Below are positions 1 through 12,000 of a stretch of DNA of 64,000 nucleotides, one piece after another; position 1 is the first letter of the stretch; the number at the start of each line of letters is the position of its first letter. Position numbers and translations under genes: made by a program. The notes under the pieces were generated by a model that was given only the letters and a program-made list of their open reading frames with translations, ran no database searches and was not told the origin of the DNA. Origin of the DNA: Liolophura sinensis (Eukaryota; Mollusca; Polyplacophora; Chitonida; Chitonidae); NCBI RefSeq assembly GCF_032854445.1, contig NC_088302.1, positions 22,763,788 to 22,827,787 on the forward strand, written 5' to 3'.

Positions 1-3000
1 CAGTACAGCACAACTGAAGTAACATCATAAGTTGGTTTTCAACTTTTTTCACTAGGTCTTTGACATTGACAATTTCCTGCGGTATACAGTTTTCGACTGA
101 CTCTCAATGATAAAATTGTTAAGATTTCTTTTTATATAGGGAAAAAAATATTATCACATATATAATAATTGCAAAAACAAGTGTTTCATGGTTATAAAGA
201 CTTTGAAAGCACTTAGTGCTGAACTGAAGTTTAAATTCACAGTGTCAACAACTAAACTTGATCATATATTTACCTGGTACATGCATGCATTGATTAAGTT
301 TGCACAGCTCCCTATTCCACGTAAACACCTTTAGTAACTGTATACACACAAATAGGCCAACACAAAATCATTTGTGAACATTTTAACAGCCCGGAACACC
401 ACAAAGAGCATATGCTCACAAAAGCAGTACATTGCTGATGTAGCTATATTTTATTCCATTTAATACATATCTCCATAAGGCTAGGCTACTAAAAAAAACT
501 TTCAGCACATCTTTCTGAACGCGAAATTTTTCCGTCTTTTTTTTTTCCCCCGAAAGTTAATTACTCTCATATTTGCTATAATACACAATTACATGACCAT
601 TCAATTTAAAAAATGAAGTCTAGTGATCGTGAATTCCACCCGTAACATACTGGGGACAAATCAAATATACTCCAAACACAGACACAACTTTCTGTGTGAA
701 TGTGCGTATGCATTGGGGACTCGAGGAAGATTGGTTTTTAACTAATTGATCTCCCTCATAAAAAAACATATCATTATTATAATTATTATTATAACCGACT
801 ATTGTCCTGCATGTGTATGTATGCGTTTCTATCTAAGATAAAAATGATCCACGACCATGCGCCGGTTGCTGGCAGACCTTCCCACGCACGGCCGGAGAGG
901 AAGCCGTGAGCTGGAGTTGAACCAACAGCAACCGCAGTGGTGAGATCTAAGATAAGGGTCAGAAATTGGATGATGTGACATAATTACTGCATTTATAACC
1001 TAAAGTTTATCATTATTTAGGTGACAAAATTTTGCTTGATTCTGATTTATTCATCCCCCTTATTCTTTAAAACTTAAGATGTTTTCTATGAAGTACTACT
1101 GATCTATTATCAGAAAAAAAAATTCAGTGTTGGCATCTTAAGTGTCATCATTCTGAAGAAAAAGAAAGCTAAAATATGAAGACCGCTAAAAAAACTATGC
1201 GTAAAAATACTTTCAATTATTTTTTAGCCCATACTGATGGTATTTAGGATCTCTGAGGTCACATAACCTTTTTTCCTGATGTTCATCAGGAGGAGAGAAT
1301 TTCTGAGAACATTATTTCACTAATCTTTTGCGTATCTGTAAAAAGAATTATTGCAACATTCAGTGTCGTGATTAAAGTTGAAAAGACTTCCTGTGACATA
1401 CAGCGACATCTTAGAAATTAAAGGTTTAAAGGGCTATAACTCTCTTCTCGAAAATCTAAAAAAATGAGTGAATGTATATTTACGCATAGTTTTAAGTTCA
1501 TATTTAAGCTTTCTTTTACTTTAAGGTCTTCACTTGCTTCTGTAATTGCATTTTTACACACCAAAATTTATGTAAGGTACTGTAAATCTGCAGTTACAGG
1601 TATACCGGGTAAGGGATGGGGCATAATTCAGGTGAGACATTGCACGGCAATTTCCACCTTCATTTAACACATCACAATTACATGAAAATACATGTGATTG
1701 AATGCACAAAAAGAGGATATTTGTGACATCAAAACTGATGCAGCCGGAGTGGTATATTTTAACTACAGCCCAGCGTTAAAACACTCAATTCAACTGATGG
1801 ACAGATACATCAAATTAAGAGTCGGACTTGAGTGACAGGTGTCTTCTGTAATCACCTGTACATCTTAGGCTTGCTCAGTCGGACATTAGTAATCTGCCGA
1901 TGTGTCAACGATGACAACTCACTTAACTTCTGTCAGCACATCAGACCAATCAGATGTGAGATAATTCCTGCGAGATCAGATAGCATCTGACTTTCAAACA
2001 AAAACACATCATACAGACACAGCCCTAAAATGGATTTAACTGTGCCTTGTCAATTACACGCCATCAGAAGATGACAATCTTGGCCTGAATCTAAGTACTG
2101 TATCAAGTACTGTTAAAGACATATCAACAGGCAGCTTGCTGGAACTCCACAAAAAAAAGTTCCCGAAATTAAAATGATATCTCTACTTGCACGGGTTTTA
2201 TAACAAGAAAAGTTTGACGTCTACATATCCAGATGTTGCCATGGAAAGTCAGACGAAAGAGAATATTATTTTCTAATCCTGTTAACTACAGCATATTTCC
2301 ATTAGCTCGTATTCCGCTTCATCTGTTTCATTGGGGATAAAAACTGTCAACTCCATTAGGAGAGGACTTGCCAGGAAAAATAAGGTACCTGAGAGTTTGT
2401 GCGCGAGAGACTAACAACTGAATTGAGCAGAAACGTACGGATCCAGGTCTGCACAATTCACTTCACAAAGCTCCAGTCTGACACGCCAATGAAATGTCTA
2501 GCTATTAAATATTTATATGAGTTTCCATGCTTGGTCTATTCAAGTCAGAGAGATGTTCTCGATAAAATACAATTAAGCACATTACCAGGAAAATGTACAG
2601 AAGAGAGCATTGGCTGTGATAATTCAAGGTCTATCGCCTTTACGCTGTCAACCAGACAGCTGCTGAGAATTCGTAACACACACACACACAGAAAAAAAAA
2701 ACACAGATCGCACCTCCTAACGAAACATGCAGGTAACTGTGAACGAGTTTTGATTGAAGTTTGACATTTCTGTAACCGTTTTTTAAAAAAAACTGCTCCT
2801 ATGAGGTGTCAGAGGTGAATTGCACATCCCATGATCATGGATCTGTGCAGAAGGTTTCGCTAATTCATTTATACAGGCTTGATCATTCCGACCACATGAA
2901 CATATGCAGTTACTGTACATTGGTGTGAACAAAAGTACATTTATGTGTATTTGGTGTTGATAAAACAAAAAAATATCTGAAAGTCTAGAAACAGTAGTAA

Positions 3001-3217
3001 TAAACTGAGTACCAAAGTTAACCAAACTTTGCGATAGCTTGCTCAAAAACTATTTAAAAAAAAACAGTTGTAGGAAAGGGTATACCAATTTTCTGGACAG
3101 ATGTGGGAAGCCCCCAGTGCATTTGTATTTGCATCTAAAAATTCCCTTTTCCCAAAAATACATTTTACCTCATTACAACGCCATAGGTCTTACACTTTTT
3201 TCGTAATTTCAACTCAC
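1..3217 (-). other. dac: dachshund intron 3 (5' part; runs off the window)
   Basis: The intron starts with the GTGAGT donor at 3217. No further dac exon is visible down to position 1. Apart from a V-SINE fragment at 849-944 and short A/T runs, I see no gene or structured element. The open frames here are short and without coding character. Confidence 0.8.
849..944 (-). repeat. V-SINE-like element, fragment of central body and head
   Basis: It matches the central part of the full-length copies at 28850 and 58994: GGTTGCTGGCAGACCTTCCC, then CACGGCCGGAGAGGAAGCC and the degraded B-box side (GAGTTGAACC). It lacks the 3' tail and the A-box end. Old, diverged copy in intron 3. Confidence 0.75.
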
Positions 3218-3422
3218 CTGGGTGAAATGAGGTCTGACTCCGAACTGGACCTGTCCTTGATGACGGAGCCATCAGGGCGTAAGCCCAAGTGGGCTGCAGC
3301 GGCCATGCCCATGGATGTAGGTGGGGACATCATGGGGTGGCCAAACGGCATGAAGGGAATGGCCGACAATGCATACGGACTGTGTGGGAAGCCATTCAAC
3401 AATGCTGACGTCTTCCGGTCAC
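3218..3422 (-). CDS. dac: dachshund (DACH) coding exon 3
   Basis: The acceptor is TTTGTTCCCAG|GTGACC and the donor is TCACCCAG|GTGAGT. The first two bases complete the Gly codon from exon 2. The exon then encodes 67 residues plus two bases (phase 2). The segment has the dachshund linker composition: Pro/Met/Ala-rich with PFMPFGHPMMSPP, MGMAAAAHLGL and GSVIKDRSSSESDLISP. It aligns in style with the vertebrate LPFMMMPHPL ... MAAAAQ ... SVIKER region. The remaining exons, including the C-terminal DACHbox-C coiled coil, must lie beyond the left edge because nothing matching them occurs at 1-3217. Intron 2 (3423-8921) separates this exon from exon 2. I see no frameshift or internal stop. Confidence 0.93.
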
Positions 3423-4613
3423 CTGGGAACAAATAGGACAGGTCTGCAGCCAATTTAAAACTGTGTAGGCACACAACGACAGATTCAACAACGACAACAG
3501 CAGGGGCTGTCTCAAAAACTTTTTCAAATCTTGACAAGTTTACTTCCACTCCACAATCAAAGCCAACCCAGTAAAATTTTATTGATGGTGAGGTTGACCA
3601 ACTGTAGGTGTAAAATTTCAGGAATATGTGAAATTGTGTAGCACGAAAAGAATTCTAAAAAAATGTGATGTGATGACACAGTCATACTTCAGATGTCACA
3701 CTATAATGTGAATCCTGCACAGATCTATAGATGGTACACACAGATCCTGTTCTTTTTATTGCTCTGGCAGAAAATAGGAAAAAAATGTCAGAAGACGAAT
3801 AAATCAGCCTTCTGCTATGACAAGGCAATTGACCAATCTCGCTGTCCCCACGCTTCAGAGTTAGGCTCGTCACCGCAGCAGTCTTCGCAGTCCCAAGATA
3901 GTCTTACAATACTATTATTTTCACATTGCAACAATAATTATGATTTATGGTTAGCGATTTCCTATCAAATGATCGTGTTCTTTTCGCATGCCATTTAACT
4001 TCACCTGTAAAGCGATCATTTCCAGCTCTAAACAAAACTGATGTATAATGACAACTCGATGATTGGGGGAACCTTTGTTCCTTTGACAGTTCAAAGATGA
4101 AATATAGTGTTGCCGGCCGGACCACTGTATTCATTTTCACTCGTATAAATTATGCAGTGCATGAAAAAGCAACGAGTTATACAGCACTCATTTTGCGGTT
4201 GATTCAGACAATTGTACCAGAGAAAGCTGATCTATCTCTGTTACCAATGTTACGGACACTTCGTTTATTCTATTGATATCGAACAGCTTGTCACGTGCCG
4301 GACGGAACAGAACTTTTATGGCCTTATTTATGTTTATTTATAATGCATGGCTTTCTCCATCAGGTGCAACTTACAATCCATACAGGAAAGAAATTCATCC
4401 AGATCAGCAGGTTTTTGTTTGACAATCACCTAATTCAGACAGTCTGCATTTATGCTGGCGTTTTCAGTACGGAGAAACGAATGTGAATTCAACAGAGCTG
4501 CATTTACTTGACATTAGGAAATCTCTGTCGTATATGCATGCTAACTAGTTTACATTCTTGCTCAATGCATATAGCTAGTTCACATATGGGTATTCAAGGT
4601 TATACATATAGCA

Positions 4614-4839
4614 TGTTTCACCTAAACTTTAGTATGTAAAAATGCACTTTCAGAAGCATGCAAAGGTCTCAAAATGATACTTTTGCTGCCAACACTACCA
4701 TAATTTTCATTCCGATAATAAAGTGATCAAACTTTGCAAAAAACTCTTGCATGTAGGTGACCCTATAAGGTGGGTGAATTAATAAGAATCAAGCAATATG
4801 TTTCAATTGAAACATGATAATTAAACTTTAGGTGAAACA
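4614..4839. mobile_element. Possible MITE with 18-bp terminal inverted repeats
   Basis: TGTTTCACCTAAACTTTA at 4614-4631 and TAAACTTTAGGTGAAACA at 4822-4839 are inverted copies, matching at 17 of 18 positions and enclosing a 226-bp AT-rich unit. The unit has no coding capacity. No clear target-site duplication is visible, so the element class is unassigned and chance is possible. Confidence 0.4.
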
Positions 4840-5399
4840 CAGTACTTTCATTAAGTTTTAGGTAATCTAAGGACTGAGTAACCTAGTATTGAGTACAAGC
4901 TCCTGAACTCACATTGGCTATAAGGAATAAATGCATATTTAGAGGGGTGGGGAATAATAAAAAGACATTGGACATGGTGAATATGATAGCCTCCGGAAAA
5001 AGCGCCACTGATACTCGGTGACAACAGTTATCCAAACGAGACAATAGCAGTTGCTTCAAGTCCAGTTGCCATTAAAAGCTCTTCTTCAGATCCGGCAGAA
5101 GCCAGAAACAAAGTAACAGTATAACAGATGGATCGCTAATGCAATCAGAGTAACAGGCTTCCCAAATGGCTGTAAAATGAAACATCACTTCAAGAAAGGA
5201 AAAAAAAAAAAAAAACCCTCACACATTTCACTTATCCAAAGAGCAAAAGCCTTGATATAGAGCCATTTTGTTTGTGGCAGAATTTGGCTTTGTGAATGTG
5301 GACTTTGGAGACAAGTGAAAAAAAATGTTTGAAGTGGTTTCCAGAAGGAAACAGTGGAATTGTGAAGATGTGTACATACACACAGAGACGAGTTGACCA

Positions 5400-5620
5400 C
5401 AGAGTTTCAATTAATCCCTCAGCCTGGGGGGCTTTAAATTAACAAGCTCTTCCCCAAGTGTCTGACCACAAAAGCCCTTCTCCACAAGGCTTTTACATCC
5501 ATCTTCTCCAACAACCAACTAAACCTCAGACCCACAGGCTTTAATGTCGTCTTTCAAAAGGCAACATAGATTTGTGAGATTTCATTATCTGCTTTTCAAT
5601 GGTTAGAACTATTTACCTCT
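5400..5620. promoter_or_regulatory. Candidate conserved noncoding element, intron 2
   Basis: A repeat-free block with even base composition. It contains TTTCAATTAATCCC (5405-5418), a homeodomain/Otx-like sequence, and TTTAAATTAACAAG. It is proposed as a dac enhancer only from its texture and motif density; conservation cannot be tested here. Confidence 0.2.
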
Positions 5621-6080
5621 TCATCCGTTCTGAAAGCCGAGTAATTGTGCCACAAAGGTATTGGATTTTAGGATGACTTTTTACCAAGAACAAAGCTTTA
5701 CCTGCCACTGTACTTTTTGTGCGGGGAGAAATCTTAAGTTGGCCATAGTAAAACATGGGGACAAAACAGGGGAAATAAAAGATCTATATATTGATTGTGG
5801 CCACAAAATGACAGCTTCCTTTCTTAATGTAATAGTAAAGCGGTGTGACAATAAGGAAAGGCCTCAGACAAAAAGAAATGCGTGCCCTGAATCCAGTCTT
5901 CCAAAAACTCAATCCTCTTGTCTGCCATATCCCTTCCTGGCAATAAAATGGAAATGCCGAAGATAGCAATTTATTTCACTTTCCGTGTTTGGTTGCTGGA
6001 AAAGATCCATACGAAGAACTTTGTTACCAAAAGAGATATGTGTTGTTCTAAGACATAACCATTGTGAGGAATGTAAACGG

Positions 6081-6260
6081 TGAACACTTCAATTTCCCGT
6101 TACCCATTAAGACATGTTCTCCACCGGTTGACTTCACTTTGCCTCCTCACAATAGATTCAACAGAGTACCACTGGAAAGGAAACTGGAAGACAGATATTT
6201 GCCAATACCGCTCAGGCAATCTTAATGATAGCCCCATATTAATCCCCTTTATTAAGAAGG
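6081..6260. promoter_or_regulatory. Candidate conserved noncoding element, intron 2
   Basis: A unique, balanced-composition stretch with TTAATCCCC at 6239-6247 (Otx/Pitx-type core) and TTGACTTCACTTTG. It has no repeat homology to other parts of the window. The regulatory role is inference. Confidence 0.2.
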
Positions 6261-6612
6261 TACATCTAGAAACTGGTTAACCCACACATAATGGTGCTTT
6301 GACAAGCCAGCACTGAGACATACAAACAACTGGTGTGTGATCAGCACATTTAAAGGGTCCGCAGAAAGTGAAGATCTGCATGTTACAAACACTTACTTTT
6401 ATTGACAAATAGTAATGAAAGTTTGTATGAAGTTAAAAGCATACTTTGTGGGCTGACGAGAGGGTAATCTAAATCCTTGGATGATCTAAGTGTATTCTGG
6501 CCACTCTATACATACATGTACACACACGGCTTATACACACAAACGTGACACCGGATCACGCGGTGCTTGATTAATTAGAGTTAAAGTCAGGAGACCATAG
6601 CTTGAGGTTTCT

Positions 6613-6615
<3 letters not shown>

Positions 6616-6675
<60 letters not shown>
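6616..6675. repeat. (AT)n microsatellite
   Basis: About 30 uninterrupted AT dinucleotides. Confidence 0.99.
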
Positions 6676-6677
<2 letters not shown>

Positions 6678-6821
6678 TGACAATGGTGTAAGAAAACAGT
6701 TAAGAGGGAATGTTTTCAGTTGACAATGTCACTTTTCCTTTTGAGTCATGACAAAATTTTAAACAGTAATATTTTTATATAATATTGTTAATTACTCATG
6801 ATATTTTTGCAACATCTTCTT

Positions 6822-6898
6822 GTTTATTTATTTATTTGATTTGTGTTTTACCCCGACCTCAAGAATATTTCACTTATATGGCAGTGGCAAGCATTAAG
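6822..6898 (-). repeat. V-SINE-like 3' tail fragment
   Basis: ATTTATTTATTTGATTTGTGTTTTACC followed by CTCAAGAATATTTCACTTAT matches the 3' terminal portion of the SINE family in reverse orientation. The body and head are missing. Confidence 0.75.
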
Positions 6899-7469
6899 TA
6901 TATATAGTATTCATATATGATATATTGTTATTTATTGTTACATTAATGTTGTGTCTCAGGGCTGAGTAAATTGTCAAATTCTATTGGACGACACTGTTGA
7001 AATATTTAAATATTCATAAAATATACTTAACAGCTGCAGAACTGATTCAAAGGACTGTAACTCAACGGTAATTTACAGCTTATCCTAATCCCTTAATTAT
7101 TGCGTTTGATCAACAATGGGTCAATTTCTTGAATGAATAGTTCCCAAAATAAACTTTGTAATTAATGTATACAGTTTATATTTTCGGCTGGTGTAAAACT
7201 TAATTTTTGACATTTCCAAATTCTTCCACTGAAAACAAAGTTAAATAAGTATATTTATTCAACGATTTGTGTGGGTTATGAAACCCCACATTTCAACATA
7301 TAAGTTCAACCCCCCCCCACCCACCCACACCCACATTTCTGAATAAATGCTTAACGTCAATGTATAAAACATTGTTTACCATCATTAATGTCACAAATTA
7401 TCCAATTTGCCAATATTACGTGAAGAATCGTTAATGAATTACAATAACTTTGACACAGAAGAGCCCGCG

Positions 7470-7860
7470 CACAAAATGTTAACAGTGATTGCTTAGTAAC
7501 CCGAGGAAGTGGCTATGTCACCGTCATCGCAATCATCCAGCCGCTATCACTTCTGGTCATAACGAAAGATTGCTCGTCCCAACCCTCGGGCTAACTCTTT
7601 TGCTATGTTGAACAAACAAATTAGTGTAGGGAGAACGACCAAGAAAAGATAATTTCAATTTTTCTGCATGGATTCTTTCCCCCTGTGATTCCTCATCAAA
7701 GTGTTATTTAACAAAGCCCTAATATCAGTTTTCTATTTGGCTCAAGAGTGAGTATTAATCATGCTACAATCCCACAAAATCTCTAATAAAGGCCGTGAGA
7801 ATCGCTTCAAATATAGTACCGCCCTCGGGACATACCTACTTATTTTCCCCCAATGAAAAT
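7470..7860. promoter_or_regulatory. Candidate conserved noncoding element, intron 2
   Basis: The most enhancer-like block of intron 2: GC-richer, free of repeats, with an X-box-like GATTGCTTAGTAAC (7487-7500), AACAAACAAATTAG (forkhead/homeodomain-like), GTTATTTAACAAAG and GAGTATTAATCATG. No comparative data are available, so this rests on composition and motifs only. Confidence 0.25.
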
Positions 7861-8142
7861 CAAGAGACTCGATTGTACTGATTGTATTTCAATATGCATC
7901 GCCTAAAGAGTTTCATACTATATACTTTTTCATGGTTAAGCTACACGCTGTTTTGCAAAGATTTAGAACAGCCACTCTACGTTTGGAAAACATGTATGAA
8001 CATATGTGTTTACCTGCATGATACATCCAGGTAACTACATTCTGCTGAAAATCCAAACCCAAAGCTTGAACTCTTGATCAGATTCCATTTACATGTACAT
8101 GAAAACAATGACAAACCTAGCTCTTATTCATTTATTTGTTTG

Positions 8143-8207
8143 ATTGGTTTATTTATTTATTTATTTATTTGACTGGTGTTTTACGCCGTACTCAAGAATG
8201 TTTCACT
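8143..8207 (-). repeat. V-SINE-like 3' tail, truncated at a minisatellite
   Basis: A TTTA-rich tail, then GACTGGTGTTTTACGCCGTA and CTCAAGAATGTTTCACT, is the 3' end of the SINE in reverse orientation. It stops exactly where the 48-bp tandem array begins (8208). The rest of the SINE is absent. Confidence 0.85.
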
Positions 8208-8723
8208 AGAGGAATCTGGGCACTGCACCTGGAAGAACTTATAGGCGCTGTGCCTAGAGGTATCTGGGCACTGCACCTGAAAGAACTTATATCCACTGAG
8301 CCCGGAGGAAGTTGGGCACTGATTCTGGAAGAACTTATGGGCACTGAGCCCAGATGAAACTGGGTATGAACCATGGTAGGACTTACAGACACTGAGTCTA
8401 ATGGAAGACAGGCATTGGGCCTGGAAGAACTTTTATGTACTGAGTCTAGACGAAACTGGGCCCAAAAACTGGTAGGACTTATAAGTGCTGAACCTAGAGG
8501 AAGCTGTGCACTGAACCTGGAAGAACCTACAGGTTCTGAGCCCAGATAAAACTGGGTATGAACTGTGGCGGGACTTACAGACACTGAGTCTAATGGAAGC
8601 CGGGCATTGGGACTGGAAGAACTTGTATGTACTGCGTCTAGACGAAACTGGGCACGAAAACTAATAGGTATTGAGACTAGTGGAATCTGAGCATTGAAAC
8701 TGGAATAACTTATAGACATTGAG
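8208..8723. repeat. 48-bp minisatellite with a four-unit higher-order repeat
   Basis: About 10.75 tandem units of 48 bp with cores such as GAAGAACTTATAGG and GAGTCTAGACGAAACTGGGC. Units 4-6 (starting GAGCCCAGATGAAACTGGGT, GAGTCTAATGGAAGACAGGC and GAGTCTAGACGAAACTGGGC) recur in the same order as units 8-10, giving a 192-bp higher-order period. One late unit is shortened by 3 bp. Because 48 is divisible by 3, long frames (for example 8192-8719, minus strand) stay open across it; I do not consider them genes. Confidence 0.95.
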
Positions 8724-8921
8724 AGGGAAAGTACTTAAAAATTTTACTGATAAAATTTCATGAACATTATACTTGTGGTTGGGATATATTCCAGGAAAAC
8801 AAGACCAAAGCCCACAAAAATGCATTAGTATACAGGTCCAATCAACAGCAAGTTTTCTATCATATAACGCTGAATGTAACAGAGGCTGTGATTGGTGGAT
8901 TTTCAGTTGTCGGTTTCTTAC

Positions 8922-9052
8922 CTCCCCCATAGAGTCTGGGGTCAAAGCTGTAATGGTCGCCATTGTCTAACCTTGACTTTTTCAGCTTGTCTAGGGTATC
9001 ATGACTGGCGTGGATTGAGGGACTGCGTTTTGGAGGTCGACCAGGACGAGCA
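8922..9052 (-). CDS. dac: dachshund (DACH) coding exon 2
   Basis: The acceptor is TTATTTTGGACAG|TGCTCG and the donor is GGGGGAG|GTAAG. The first base completes the Ser codon left open by exon 1, giving CTNS-S-ARPGRPPKRSPS across the junction. The exon then reads 43 codons plus one base (phase 1). ARPGRPPKR matches the short basic motif that follows DACHbox-N in dachshund proteins, where it plausibly acts as an AT-hook-like or nuclear-localisation patch. The rest (IHASHDTLDKLKKSRLDNGD, then HYSFDPRLYGGG) does not match the vertebrate DACH1/2 linker as I remember it, so it may be lineage-specific. The length is 131 bp. The phase agreement on both sides is strong evidence that this is a real exon of the same gene, 25 kb downstream of exon 1. 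Confidence 0.95.
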
Positions 9053-9059
9053 CTGTCCA

Positions 9060-12000
9060 AAATAAAAGAAAACACCAATTATTGGTCAGTCAAGAATGAC
9101 ATTAACATCTTAGTCTACAAGAATGAGCAGAGTTAAAAATAGAACAAAATAGTCAGTCATGAATAATACGTGCGATTAAACAAAAAGTATTAGGATGTGA
9201 TTGGATTCATGTATCTTTCAAAGGTCAGCGCGAAAAACCGACATGAAAATAACTAAAATTGATCATATTTTTAAATTGACAAAATTAGGTAATTCCCTTT
9301 TTGGTAATATCCATTTATGATCAAAATTTACTAATTTATAACCTTCCATAAGCTTAGCAATATCCACAGTAAGCATAGTTTTATGCTGTAAATATATATA
9401 TATATATATAATGATTTACTATTTTAGTGTTTTGAAATGGATATGCATTATTTTAATGGTGTTGTCGATTTGAGTAATTTATTGAACAAAAAGCAAAAAT
9501 ATGATGACTAAAATATAATATAATTAAATAAACATGTCTTCTAAACTGAAGCAGATCCAAACAATGTAATTGTCATGAACCAACAGGGTAAAAAGTCCCT
9601 CTCTATACATACACATGTACACTACTATGTAAAATTATTAATTATAATCTGTTGATAAAACAGATGTACATGCTGCAAATGTACAAGCAGGAATAAATTA
9701 TGAACAAAGCTCATGAACACAAATGTTTAGATTACAATAATGGAATCATATCTTCACTTCCATCCAATTCATAAATTCTTGAAATAGAAACATTAACAAT
9801 GTAATATTACATTTGAGGACATAAGTCCCAGTCTTGTTACAACCAATGTCTTTTTTTTCCCCAAAGCTTATTAAAAATCATTTCATACATTTTCTTCAAT
9901 ATTGTCGATACACCTTATAAATACACCTGCTCCTTTGATCTTTCCAAGATAAATTCATCAAAGAAAAGACTCCTTGTTTGTGATCTTTTACAGGTGTCCA
10001 TGCTCGTTGGCTATAGCCTTTGTCAAAGGCGGCCAATTGTAACTTTGCCTAGGTTGTAAGACATACCACTGATTGCTGAATAGCGCAATATCAAATGTCC
10101 CTGGAGAAATATCTGGCGATTCTAGAGTCCATAACAACCAGTGATACAAATGAAAACAGTCCAAGCCATTTTCCTTGATGGACTGGTTTAATAATGTGTT
10201 GATCACGCTTCACCATTTTAAAAAGGGAGGAAAAAAATCAAACATTCAAACAAAAGGTTATAAACTTCATTTCTACTTCCTGTTCGAAGAACTCTATTGG
10301 ATTTGCTTTTGGAAAATCTGTTGCCCATTGTTTACAAAGCATTTTCATTTGAAGAGATAAAAACTCGCGCCCCCTGCCTGTTTCCCTTGATACTGACGCA
10401 GCTTCATAAATGATTCATTTGGCATGCTGTTTGTTTGAATGTGAAAAATTGATTTATTTGCTTGTGACAATTCCTAGCAGGCAGCAAACGAACCAACCTT
10501 AGTTCATCTGTTTCTATCAAAGTAAACAATTAATTGCGGTGTTGCAGCTATCTCCTGGTGTATATCTATAAAATAACAATAGCAATACAAACAGCTCTGC
10601 CAGTAATAACTGACGCCATAGAAATACCACAGAAGAAAGCCCGATCATGACGAAGCTCTAGGCTCAAAACAATGCAACCCCGACCGCTCAGACCACGAAA
10701 ATCTATTTACCTCTGCGAAGACACAAATTAACAAATGTAGCTGCCATTTTCCGCACGCTAAATGAACACAAGATATCAATAGTCAAAGCGGCTTTCAGGT
10801 CCTATCACATAATGAAGCAAACTGGAGAAAGAAACAGAAACTTTTAGCACCAACGTTCGCTGTTGATATGACGACTCATATGCCTAGACACGATTCATTT
10901 TGAAGCAAATGGTGCAGCATCTATCTGCCACCTTGTCAAATGTTAATAAAATGTTTCTGGCCCTTGCCAAGGGGGCGGCCTTTGCCCCACCCCACACTAA
11001 CACCCCTGACCCAGGCCTCGCTGAGGAGACATTTAATGAGTCCTGCTTATCAGTGATCTCAGAAAGTCTCAGGAACAAAGATTTGAGTCGACATTGTGAG
11101 AGAGTTTATCTTATATTGACAGGTCCATCACTGTGGCCTTTAACTGTTCTTAAAGCTTGCGTACATTTTCCTTCTTATTAAGGCCCCACTGCCCTGGATG
11201 ATGAATTGGATGCCGTGAACTCGGAGGACATTCTGCGAAACAACTGTTAAATAACTGACTGCACTGGTCAATAATTGTGAGATCGAGTAAAAAGTCAACC
11301 CCGTTCCACCGAGCCGCTTCTCTAGCCCAATTGCAACATCCTAATCTGTCTTTGGACAACACTGACATATTCAATTTGAAGCAAATGGGATAGCAGTGGA
11401 CGGAAATCATATCTGTCAGTGTTAAGAAACTATTCAAGGGTTGAATTCGACCCATGACTCTCCTCCATCGCCTCTCCGCAAGATTGAGCTATTAAGCCGG
11501 ACCAGCTCCATCTTCCATGCTCTCCTGTTCCATGGATCGTTTTCTGGTTAACCCGATCATACTTCACCAAGCAGGCCGCTCATTACAGGCACATATAAAA
11601 TATTTGGTTAACAGAACCCAACGTCCATTAAGACAAATAATCAAGATAAACAGACCGTGAACATCATTTTCTTATCAACAAACTTCTACTTGATCAATTT
11701 TCTAAAATTCAAGAAGAAAATTAGCAAAAGAAAAAAAGCAAACTAATCATCAGTTAATAATTGAATTGTAGAAATGGGCAACTGTTTGTTCCTTTTAATA
11801 AAATTCTTTTTACTAAAATTTTCCTATTCCTTGTATGGCCCCAATTATTTTTGCCATCGTTTAAACTCTGCTGACGTCATTTTATTACATTATGTAAGAT
11901 CCATACACTATGATGCTAGAACAATTACTTCAAGATTTCTGTGCACTGGGGCCTACTTTTACAATGGGCAATCATACTGTCAATTTGTCAACACCTTAAC

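Larger units (their letters stand above)
3423..8921 (-). other. dac: dachshund intron 2
   Basis: This 5.5-kb intron runs from GTAAGA to TTTGTTCCCAG. It contains a possible MITE (4614-4839), an (AT)n microsatellite (6616-6675), two SINE tail fragments, a 48-bp minisatellite, and repeat-free blocks (5400-5620, 6081-6260, 7470-7860) that may be regulatory. Confidence 0.9.

Noticed and set aside
1-3217. Search for dac exon 4 or DACHbox-C
   Set aside because: No frame on the minus strand resembles the C-terminal coiled coil; those exons lie outside the window.
8192-8719. 175-codon Ser/Pro-rich minus-strand frame
   Set aside because: Entirely inside the 48-bp minisatellite.
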